Shown here piece by piece: positions 46,118-53,367 of a DNA stretch of 64,000 nt. The notes beneath the pieces were generated by a model. The model had not been told where the DNA came from. It worked only from the letters and a program-made list of their open reading frames with translations, and made no database searches. Each line of letters begins with the position of its first letter. Position 1 is the first letter of the stretch. A program made the position numbers and the translations under genes. Source of the DNA: Halobacteria archaeon HArc-gm2 (GTDB lineage: Archaea; Halobacteriota; Halobacteria; Halobacteriales; Haloarculaceae); NCBI GenBank assembly GCA_025517465.1, contig JAOPKE010000002.1, positions 62,001 to 126,000 of the forward strand, given 5' to 3'.

Positions 46118-48265
46118 CTACCACCGGTTCCGTTCGGCGAGTGCGAAGGGATAGACCGGGCCACTCCCGGCGTCACGGAGCACGAGCGACGCTTCCGTCG
46201 ACGACCAGCGCGACCCGACGGTCTCGTCGACCAGCAACACGGGGCCGGATCGAACGGATTCAGTCACCGCGAACGCATCCTCCACGTTCCAGCGCTGCTG
46301 GTAGGAGTTTGCCAGCTCGTGCTGCGGGCGCATCTCACGGACCCGCTCGACCGCTCTGAGATAGTCCAGCCCGAGTTCGCGAGCGATCCGCCGGGCGAGG
46401 TCGTCGACTCGCTTTTTGTCGGTCGGTGACGGAACGGCGGTGACCCAGGTCGGCGCCGGTGACGGGTTCCACTCCGTATCGACGTGGTGGACCGCGGCGT
46501 CGATCAGTTCCTCGTCGTACCGGTCGCCGTCGTCCTGCGCTCGACGCACCAGTTCGCCGTAGCCCGGATCGCCGTACACCGACAGGACGCGCCCCGGTTC
46601 GGGTTTGCGGTCCTCGGCGATTTTCGACCGACCGTCCTCGTCTGGCATGTAGTATCGCGGGGATATCTCGTCCCACGATTCGGCCCGGTAGTGGTCGACG
46701 GCAGCACTCACGAGTTCCTCGTCGTCGACGGACTCCGGACGGAACGGCCCGGAACAGTTGGCACAGTGGCCACAGTCCGCGTCGAGTGACCCGTCGAGTT
46801 CGTCGTCGATGAACCGCGTCAGACAGTCGTCCGTCCGGGTGAACGCCTGGATGCGCGCCAGCTCCTCCCGGCGGTGCTCGGTGACCGACTCGATGCGCTC
46901 GTGGTCGTACGCCCAGTCGGCGGACGTCCGCGTGAACCCGTCGTCGACGCGGATTATCGCGTTGTCCACTCGCAGGATATCGAGACACTGGGAGACGGCC
47001 TTCCACGAGAGGTTCGTCTGCTTCAGAATCTCGTACTTGTACAATGGTTCGTCGCTGTCCCCCAGCGTCGAGAGGACCGTCTCGAAGTCTTCGGGTTCGG
47101 GAAACGCCTGTTCGATGAAGTACTCCGCGACCCGGTCGTCCTCCTCGCCGGAGAGCAGTATGGCAAACGCCTCGTCCAGGCCGCGACCGGCACGGCCGAC
47201 TTCCTGGTAGTACCGGATGAGGTTCGGCGGTCGCTGGAAGTGGATCACCCAGCCCAGGTCGGGTTTGTTGAACCCCATCCCCAGGGCGTTCGTCGCGACA
47301 AGCCCGTCCACGTCGTTGTTCATTAGTCGGTGTTCCAGTTCACGACGACGGTCTCCGTCCATCCCACCGTGGTACGGTTCGACGTCGAGGCCGCGAGCGG
47401 TCAACCACTCGGCGACCGTCTCGACCTCGTCGGTCGTCAGGCAGTAGACGATGCCAGACGACGGCAGGTCCGGGACGTTCTCGGCGAGCCAGGCCAGCCG
47501 ACGTGACCGCGACCCGACCTCGATGGTCTGGAGCCGCAGGGAGTCCCGGACGAGGTCGCCGCGGACGGCCCGGAGGTCGGGAACCTGGTCCGTGACGTCG
47601 TCGACCACGCGGTCGTTGGCGGTCGCCGTCGTCGCCGCGACGGGGATGTGGTCAGGGAGTTCCTGGAGGATCCGCTTGATACGGCGGTAATCCGGCCGAA
47701 AGTCGTGGCCCCAATCGGAGATGCAGTGGGCCTCGTCGACGACGAGCATGCCGAACTCCTCGTCCATCGCCACCAGGACGTCCTCCTGGAACTCAGCGTT
47801 CGCCAGGCGTTCCGGCGAGATCAACAGGATGTCACACTCACCGTCGACGACGGCTTCCATCGTCTCGGTCCACTCGTCCGTGTTGTTCGAGTTGATCGTC
47901 CGGGCTCCGAGTCCGAGCTGTGCTTCGGCGTCCTGGATCTGGTTGTGCATCAGCGCGAGCAGCGGGCTGACGATGAGCGTCGGACCCGCTCCCCGCTCGC
48001 GGAGCAGTTTCGTCGCGATGAAGTAGACGGTGCTCTTGCCCCAGCCAGTTCGCTGGACGAGCAACAGTCGCTCCTCGTCGACGACCAGGCTCTCGATCGC
48101 TTCCAGTTGATCGGGCCGGAACGCCGCTTCCGGTCCGATGCTCCGTTCGAGCAGCGTCTGGGCGCGCTCCCGGATCCCGTCCCTCGAGTTGAGTGCCACA
48201 GGCGTGTTCACAGCGTAATCGTACAAAAACGCTCGCCGGAGGTGGACGGAGGGACAGGTCGTCAT
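46118..48265 (-). CDS. RecQ-like helicase fused to a phosphoribosyltransferase-like domain
   Basis: The 715-residue protein has superfamily 2 motifs: QRTGWGKSTVYF (Walker A, about 70-81), LVVDEAHCISDWGHDFRPDY (DEAH, RecQ-type), ATTATANDRV, GIVYCLTTDEVE, and QEVGRAGRGLDEA (motif VI). A Cys cluster (DADCGHCANCSGP, about 500-512) corresponds to the RecQ zinc site. The C-terminus, GPVLLVDETVGSRWSSTEAS, matches the PRPP-binding strand of phosphoribosyltransferases. Such RecQ-PRTase fusions are known in bacteria. DNA repair or defence are both possible. Confidence 0.8.
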   Translation of the reverse strand: MTTCPSVHLRRAFLYDYAVNTPVALNSRDGIRERAQTLLERSIGPEAAFRPDQLEAIESLVVDEERLLLVQRTGWGKSTVYFIATKLLRERGAGPTLIVSPLLALMHNQIQDAEAQLGLGARTINSNNTDEWTETMEAVVDGECDILLISPERLANAEFQEDVLVAMDEEFGMLVVDEAHCISDWGHDFRPDYRRIKRILQELPDHIPVAATTATANDRVVDDVTDQVPDLRAVRGDLVRDSLRLQTIEVGSRSRRLAWLAENVPDLPSSGIVYCLTTDEVETVAEWLTARGLDVEPYHGGMDGDRRRELEHRLMNNDVDGLVATNALGMGFNKPDLGWVIHFQRPPNLIRYYQEVGRAGRGLDEAFAILLSGEEDDRVAEYFIEQAFPEPEDFETVLSTLGDSDEPLYKYEILKQTNLSWKAVSQCLDILRVDNAIIRVDDGFTRTSADWAYDHERIESVTEHRREELARIQAFTRTDDCLTRFIDDELDGSLDADCGHCANCSGPFRPESVDDEELVSAAVDHYRAESWDEISPRYYMPDEDGRSKIAEDRKPEPGRVLSVYGDPGYGELVRRAQDDGDRYDEELIDAAVHHVDTEWNPSPAPTWVTAVPSPTDKKRVDDLARRIARELGLDYLRAVERVREMRPQHELANSYQQRWNVEDAFAVTESVRSGPVLLVDETVGSRWSSTEASLVLRDAGSGPVYPFALAERNRW

Positions 48266-48313
48266 TTGATCCTAGAGACAGAAGCGCAAGGAAGGGACTA
48301 CTCACCCTTCGTG

Positions 48314-48802
48314 TTATAGCAGCTCGATCCTTTCCCGGATTTCCACTGGCGTAAAGGCATTCATCTCGTCGAGGTAGTCGTCGACAGCATCGACCGTGTG
48401 GAATTCCGTTATCTCGCCGAGTCGTTGCTCGGCTGCGTCATCGAACGTAGCCAGTTGATCGGGGCGGTACTGGTGAGGGTCTACGTAGAAGACGAACAGA
48501 ACGTTGTAGTACTTGTCGCCGTGGGGAATTCCCATCACCAAGCGGCAGAAGATTCGCTGGTCACCACCGACGCGGATCACCTGGAGTTCGTCACAGCCTG
48601 CGACGGTTTCGTAGATATAGTGTTGTGGGGTGTCGCTATCGAGGAGTTCGTGTAGCCGTTTCAGTACAGCGGCCTGACGAGTTTTGTCCCCGATGTCCGA
48701 GAGGCTCTCCGTGAATGTCTCGGCGAGAATCGCAACGTTCTCTTCGTCGGATAGTTCGACGACGCTCACGCTAACGGTGGTTGCACAACGAACCTTTGAC
48801 AT
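48314..48802 (-). CDS. Toxin-like protein (RelE/HigB-type candidate), start altered by an insertion
   Basis: The product is up to 162 residues. The C-terminal two thirds (LKRLHELLDSDTPQHYIYET; ELQVIRVGGDQRIFCRLVMG; KYYNVLFVFYVDPHQYRPDQ) look like a RelE/HigB-type beta-sheet protein. The first ATG (48802-48800) belongs to the right end of the tnpB element; the native start is probably GTG 48769 (SVVELSDEEN). Just beyond the element lies a 46-residue antitoxin-like gene in the same direction, so I think the two were one operon. Toxin function is inference. Confidence 0.5.
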   Translation of the reverse strand: MSKVRCATTVSVSVVELSDEENVAILAETFTESLSDIGDKTRQAAVLKRLHELLDSDTPQHYIYETVAGCDELQVIRVGGDQRIFCRLVMGIPHGDKYYNVLFVFYVDPHQYRPDQLATFDDAAEQRLGEITEFHTVDAVDDYLDEMNAFTPVEIRERIELL

Positions 48803-48895
48803 CCCCCTCCGCCTGAAGACAGAGGAATCCCGACTGCCGTTGGGATATTACGGTTCACAACCCACCTGTTCGCTCGGTGCGAAACGCCCCGAGGT
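48796..48895 (-). ncRNA. Omega RNA region of the second tnpB element
   Basis: By analogy to IS200/IS605 elements, the last bases of tnpB and the right end, including the hairpin at about 48809-48829, form the guide RNA scaffold. The guide would come from the DNA just past 48796, which here is the 5' end of the toxin-like gene. The RNA's 5' end is not defined by sequence. Confidence 0.5.
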
Positions 48896-50116
48896 TTGAT
48901 TGAACAGGTGGACTGCTGGCCGTGCCAAACGACCGTTACTCATATCCTCCGTCGGAGGATTCTGAGTTATCTTTCTGCGAATGTTCACCGCACCGTTCAC
49001 GTCCGCGTTCATCGTCACACCGCACGACTCACAGACGTACAGGCCACGCTCCACACGATTCGCGCCTCGCTTCCGACCACAGCACGAACACGTCTTGCTC
49101 GTGACCCGCTCGCTCTTTCGGTCCACGAGGATTCCGTGTTCTTCGGCCTTGTATTCGAGCAGGTTCGTGAACCGGTCGAACTCCCAGCCGTGGAGTTTCT
49201 TGTTCCCATGCTTGCCCCAGTTTCGAGCGTCTCCGTTCTCCTCCTCGCGAATTTTGCTCAGGTCGCCGATTGCGATGCGACCAACCTCGTGGTCGATGCA
49301 TTGCTCAACGATGTGTGTGGCGAGCGCGTGCAGGAAGTGGTCTTTCCGCCGAGACAACTTCTGCCGGGCGCGGAGCGCACGCTTCGATGGCCCGTTCTTG
49401 CCCTCGGTGTCGTACTCGTTGCGGGTGAAGTAGTGCTTGTCCTGTTTCAGCACGTTCCCCGGGTATAACTCGGCGTCACCGTCGTCGTAAGCGATTGCGA
49501 GGTAGTTCTTGATGCCGAGATCGATGCCAGCCGTGTTGTCGCCGGGGGCGTCCTCGACAGGAATCTCGATCTTGCAGACGAGGTGGAGTTCCCAGCGTTC
49601 GCCGTTCCACACGGCTCTGACTTGCTGGATGTTCTCCACGGTCACGTCCGGTCGTGTCTCGTACTCGCAGAGGATGAAATCCGAACGGTGGGTTTTGAGA
49701 TTGAAGCCCTTGCTGAGACGGAGCCGGTCGTTCGTGGCGTCGTGCTTGATGCCATTCTGCTTCCACGTCACGGTGGAGCGCGGATGGTTGTCGCCTCGCT
49801 TTCGGTAGCCGGGTGGATTCGCGTCTGTGTCGCCGTTCTTGCGCTTTTTGAACCAGCCGTTGAACGCCTCAGCGAGTTCTTCGAGAACGCGCTGACTTGA
49901 CTGCGAATGGAGGTCACTGTAGCGTTCGTGGTCTTTTAATTCGCGCTTGATGTCGGCTTCGGACGGAATCTCACCCGTGTCGTCCCACTCTTGTTGGGAG
50001 TGGTATCGGGCGACGTTCCACAGTTTCGACGCGGAGTGCCCGCAGTCATCGAGGTCGTCACTCACTTGAGACTGGTTGACGATTTCCGCTCGATAGGTGC
50101 GAGTTGTCTCCAGCAC
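48848..50116 (-). CDS. tnpB: TnpB-family protein with altered RuvC-II site
   Basis: The 422-residue protein has the N-terminal helix-turn-helix region (SASKLWNVARYHSQQEW), RuvC-I Asp in TAGIDLGIKN, the zinc finger CSCCGRKRG ... CESCG, and RuvC-III Asp in TMNADVNGAVNIRR. At RuvC-II the usual Glu (as in VIRMEDL of the first element) is replaced: RIAIGDLSKI. Either an alternative residue supplies the acid or the nuclease is weakened. It is otherwise full length and uninterrupted. Confidence 0.85.
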   Translation of the reverse strand: MLETTRTYRAEIVNQSQVSDDLDDCGHSASKLWNVARYHSQQEWDDTGEIPSEADIKRELKDHERYSDLHSQSSQRVLEELAEAFNGWFKKRKNGDTDANPPGYRKRGDNHPRSTVTWKQNGIKHDATNDRLRLSKGFNLKTHRSDFILCEYETRPDVTVENIQQVRAVWNGERWELHLVCKIEIPVEDAPGDNTAGIDLGIKNYLAIAYDDGDAELYPGNVLKQDKHYFTRNEYDTEGKNGPSKRALRARQKLSRRKDHFLHALATHIVEQCIDHEVGRIAIGDLSKIREEENGDARNWGKHGNKKLHGWEFDRFTNLLEYKAEEHGILVDRKSERVTSKTCSCCGRKRGANRVERGLYVCESCGVTMNADVNGAVNIRRKITQNPPTEDMSNGRLARPAVHLFNQTSGRFAPSEQVGCEP

Positions 50117-50288
50117 CGGACTGTGCTCATAATAAATTATGGGAAATGGTGTATTAAAACTAACGGCCGGGCGTTGAATATCTTGCCGTGCCGTCGAACG
50201 TAGAAGGCGTCAAAGTTGTCGGATTCATCCCACGCCTAAAGGCGCGGGGTATTCTCCTTGCTCTTTATAAAATCCCTTCCGAACTTCG

Positions 50289-50429
50289 CTACAGGTCGAG
50301 TGCCTCGTCGAGGTCGTCCCCGTCGGCGGTCCGGCCCTCGGCGATATCCTCGATCCCTTCGAGGACGCCTGCCGGGACCGTTGGATCCTCCTCAGATTCG
50401 TTCTCGTCGGAACGGGAGGTCGAAGCCAT
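50289..50429 (-). CDS. Small antitoxin-like protein, 46 residues
   Basis: I chose ATG 50429 (MASTSRSDENESEEDP); the stop TAG is at 50291-50289. The end PAGVLEGIEDIAEGRTADGD then DLDEAL resembles short haloarchaeal antitoxins of RelE-type pairs. It lies upstream, in the same direction, of the toxin-like gene, the two now separated by the tnpB element. Assignment is from pattern and context. Confidence 0.5.
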   Translation of the reverse strand: MASTSRSDENESEEDPTVPAGVLEGIEDIAEGRTADGDDLDEALDL

Positions 50430-50609
50430 GAGTGATTGTACGTTACCGATGCTACTGGTTAAACCTTTTCCGCACCCGTCCGGACGCAGTGTTGTCGTGG
50501 TCGCAACCAACAGCGATCGAGTACTCTACTTCGACCCCTTTGTCCTCGATACTGCCGCTTTCATCGCCGTCGATCCCAGACACTTCTCTTGTCAGGAATC
50601 GTCGGCGAC

Positions 50610-50765
50610 TTGTCTCTGACGACGACGACGAAACGTTGCCACTACGAACTCGAACACTACGTCTGTGAGGCATCGTCGTACGCGCCGGAGGGAACGCGTG
50701 AACGGTGGAACCAGGATGGAAGCCAGATTGCACCCGATCCATTCGATGACTGGGGGATCACCTGA
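50610..50765 (+). CDS. Possible small protein or gene remnant
   Basis: A 51-codon frame from TTG 50610 to TGA 50765 encodes a plausible peptide (KRCHYELEHYVCEASSYAPE; DPFDDWGIT), with Cys and His in zinc-like spacing. No ATG or GTG start is visible and upstream sequence is not clearly coding, so it may be the remaining 3' end of a lost gene. Confidence 0.3.
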   Translation: MSLTTTTKRCHYELEHYVCEASSYAPEGTRERWNQDGSQIAPDPFDDWGIT

Positions 50766-50876
50766 AGGGATTATCCCGTTCGGCCACCGAGAGCTCCGTA
50801 TGAAACGGCGCGACTATCCGACGAGCCGATCCGGGAGCGGTGGTCCGAGAGGCCGGAACCGAGCGGGGACAGTGGC

Positions 50877-51530
50877 GTGACCGGCGAACCCCTCCCGGTC
50901 GAACACCTCTCGCCGGTCGCGACGCTCGTCGACGAGGTGCTCGCGAGCGTCGGCTACGAGATGGCGGTGGCCACGGACGCCATCGACGACGCCGCCCCTG
51001 GCTACGGCGGTCTGTTCGACCCCGCGACGGACCGGGACGAGTTACGTCGCGCGCTCGAAGGCCTGCTGACGTCAGACCTCACCCGGCCGCCTGTCCAGGA
51101 GGTGACGGGCGACGCCTTCGTCCTCTACGTCGATGGGAGTTCGCGCGGCAACCCCGGTCCCGCGGGCGCGGGCGCCGTCATCATGGACGCCGACGAGGAC
51201 CCGCTCGCCCGTCTCGGCCGGCCCGTCGGCGCCCGAACGGGGAACAACACCGCCGAGTACGTCGCCCTCCAGCTCGGGCTCGCCGAACTGCTGGCCCGTT
51301 ACGAACCACGGACGCTGGAGGTCCGCATCGACTCGATGACGGTCGTCCGGGACGTCTGGGGCGGCGACGACCCGACGGAGCCGGGCGTCGAGGCGTACAG
51401 CGACGCGGTCGCGGCGGCGCTGTCGAACGTTCCGGACCACCGCTACACGCACCTGGCCGACAGCGACCCGAACCCCGCCGACGCGCTGGCGACGGTGGGC
51501 GCCGATATCGCGGCGATGGGCCCTGGATAG
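50877..51530 (+). CDS. rnhA: Ribonuclease HI, archaeal type
   Basis: The 217-residue protein starts at GTG 50877. After an N-terminal extension of about 75 residues, the RNase H fold has LYVDGSSRGNPGPAGAGAVI (Asp), NNTAEYVALQLGL (Glu), VRIDSMTVVRDVWG (Asp) and a final Asp in ADSDPNPADALA. These four acids bind the two metals that cut RNA in RNA:DNA hybrids. Haloarchaea commonly have such RNase HI proteins. Confidence 0.9.
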   Translation: MTGEPLPVEHLSPVATLVDEVLASVGYEMAVATDAIDDAAPGYGGLFDPATDRDELRRALEGLLTSDLTRPPVQEVTGDAFVLYVDGSSRGNPGPAGAGAVIMDADEDPLARLGRPVGARTGNNTAEYVALQLGLAELLARYEPRTLEVRIDSMTVVRDVWGGDDPTEPGVEAYSDAVAAALSNVPDHRYTHLADSDPNPADALATVGADIAAMGPG

Positions 51531-51664
51531 GAGACCACTCACGAAACGAGTGGTACCAAATCGGAACGGGACCCACAACGATTAGCAGTGAACACGGCAG
51601 GGACGAGATACACCCTAATATTTGAGGGTGTACTGACTTCATCCCACAGACATCATTATCAATT

Positions 51665-51901
51665 ATGAATGTGATGTCGGAGGTAATCGAAGCTGTCGCA
51701 GATTCGAAGGGGGTGGATCCAATGGAACTGCCACCGCTGAACGAGTCGATAGATCCGGACGCCCTCGAGGCCCTCTGGGACCGGGACGCGGCGAACGGTG
51801 TCGTGATATTCGAGTACGCAGACACGAGAATTCGGGTCTTCTCCGAAGGTGCAATTATGATTAGTGAGTCGGTGGGGGAGGTATTCACTGGCAATCCGTA
51901 G
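51665..51901 (+). CDS. HalOD1-domain protein
   Basis: The 78-residue protein (start 51665, or 51674 at MSEVIEAVADSKGVDPMELP) matches the HalOD1 output domain: PPLNESIDPDALEALWDRDA then VVIFEYADTRIRVFSEG. These small domains follow sensor or receiver modules or stand alone in haloarchaea; their output is not well defined. Confidence 0.85.
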   Translation: MNVMSEVIEAVADSKGVDPMELPPLNESIDPDALEALWDRDAANGVVIFEYADTRIRVFSEGAIMISESVGEVFTGNP

Positions 51902-52092
51902 TCGTTCGAGACTCCGCCGGCATTGGCATCGGCATCGGCAGCGCTCGTTGCTATCCGACATGCGGTCGGTATCTCCTCGCCTGAAGTCGGAGGAGACCAA
52001 CGTCAGCTCGTACGGTCTGCGCCCGCGACGGGTGTACTTCTCGATTGCTTCAGCAGTAGCATTAATGACAGCCTCGTCTCACCATCATCCAT

Positions 52093-52641
52093 ATGAAACG
52101 TCGAAAAGCGCTTTCGGTACTTCTCGGTGGCGGCGCGGCAGCCACTCTCGGTGGCGTCGCGGTGTTCAAGCCGGATCTGATTACAGGGCCGCCACGAACG
52201 CAAGGTGACCCGATTTCACTCGGCGAGCGCCACCAGATGGAGAACGTGATCGAGTACCATTCGTCGAACCACACTGTAACGCACCTCGGTCCGGGTAGCC
52301 ACCCACGAATCGAGACGAATTCGTTTCGTAAGTGGGCGAAAATGCAGAGCGAGACGATCGCCAAAAATGCCGTTCTGGAAGCGACGAAATCACGATTCGA
52401 TGGGGACCTTACCGGAATAAATATGATTTCGTCGAGGCATTACCTGGAGGAGGCGATCTGTATTTTCTATATCGTGAATGCCGGTCAATTGCAAGATATG
52501 GAAGCCCCGAACGTCCCGTTCGAGGCGATTCTAGAACGGGCGCCGAAGAAGGTTGATCTCACCCTCGTGCTGGAGGGGAACGAGTACGAAGCGGAATACC
52601 CCGTCGTCGCCAGGCGACATACGGTCGATCTAATTATGTGA
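52093..52641 (+). CDS. Secreted protein with Tat-like signal, copy 1
   Basis: The 182-residue protein begins MKRRKALSVLLGGGAAATLG, a twin-arginine-like signal, then VAVFKPDLITGPPRTQGDP. The mature domain has ISLGERHQMENVIEYHSSNH and MEAPNVPFEAILERAP. It is a close paralogue of 52813-53367. No lipobox Cys is present. No family recognised. Confidence 0.6.
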   Translation: MKRRKALSVLLGGGAAATLGGVAVFKPDLITGPPRTQGDPISLGERHQMENVIEYHSSNHTVTHLGPGSHPRIETNSFRKWAKMQSETIAKNAVLEATKSRFDGDLTGINMISSRHYLEEAICIFYIVNAGQLQDMEAPNVPFEAILERAPKKVDLTLVLEGNEYEAEYPVVARRHTVDLIM

Positions 52642-52812
52642 GCCGTCACCCAGACAGTCGCTGCAGTCGACGTCAACTCTGGTCGCCGTCTCGCTCCCCG
52701 AGTTTTCGTGCCACTGTGGCTGCAGTGGATTCTTTCTTTGAACGTGAGGAGATCATATAATCTACAATTCTAATACAACAACAATATCCAATCGGGGGCT
52801 ATTATCGCCGAT

Positions 52813-53367
52813 ATGAAACGGCGAAAATTACTTCCGCTAATTGGCGGTGGCGGAGTGCTCGCTACTCTCGGTGGCGTCGCGGTGTTCGAGCCGGATTTGA
52901 TCACGGGGCCGCCACGAGCGCAGGGTGACCCGATTTCACTCGGCGAGCGCCACGATCCAGGGAACGTGACCGAGTATCATCCCTCGAATCAGTCAGTGAC
53001 GTACCGACTCCAGGGAACCGAGAATCTCACCGAAACGATCTCGTTTTCCGAATGGGCGAAAACGCAGAGCGAGACGATCGCTGCCAACGCTGTATTACAG
53101 GCGATACACTCTCGTTTCGACGACGAAGTCACCGGTATTTCAATGCACAGTTCGAGACAGTACCTGGAGAAAGCTCTCCGTGTACTGTATATTCTCAATG
53201 GCGATGGAATGCCAGATATGGAAGCGCCAAACGTTCCGTTCGAGGCGATTCTAGAACGGGCGCCGTCGACGGTCGACCTCACGGTCGTCTTGGAGGGGAA
53301 CGAATACGCAGCCGACTATCCAGTCGTCGCCGAGCGAGTCACGCTCGATCCGGTCGACCTCAACTGA
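52813..53367 (+). CDS. Secreted protein with Tat-like signal, copy 2
   Basis: The 184-residue paralogue of the preceding gene has the same signal plan (MKRRKLLPLIGGGGVLATLG) and long shared stretches, for example TQGDPISLGERH versus AQGDPISLGERH and MEAPNVPFEAILERAP. About 170 bases separate the copies, so this is a tandem duplication. Its 3' end overlaps the 3' end of mutS by 8 bases (convergent). Function unknown. Confidence 0.6.
   Translation: MKRRKLLPLIGGGGVLATLGGVAVFEPDLITGPPRAQGDPISLGERHDPGNVTEYHPSNQSVTYRLQGTENLTETISFSEWAKTQSETIAANAVLQAIHSRFDDEVTGISMHSSRQYLEKALRVLYILNGDGMPDMEAPNVPFEAILERAPSTVDLTVVLEGNEYAADYPVVAERVTLDPVDLN

Larger units (their letters stand above)
48796..50260 (-). mobile_element. 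Second IS1341-type tnpB-only element
   Basis: The minus-strand left end reads CAAGGAGAATACCCC and forms a hairpin with loop TTTA (about 50229-50249). The right end hairpin CCTCTGTC-TTCA-GGCGGAGG (about 48809-48829) is followed by GGATGTCAA (to 48796). Both ends match the first element in plan and in key bases, with G-U pairs in the stems. There is no tnpA. It appears to have inserted between an antitoxin-like and a toxin-like gene. Confidence 0.75.
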
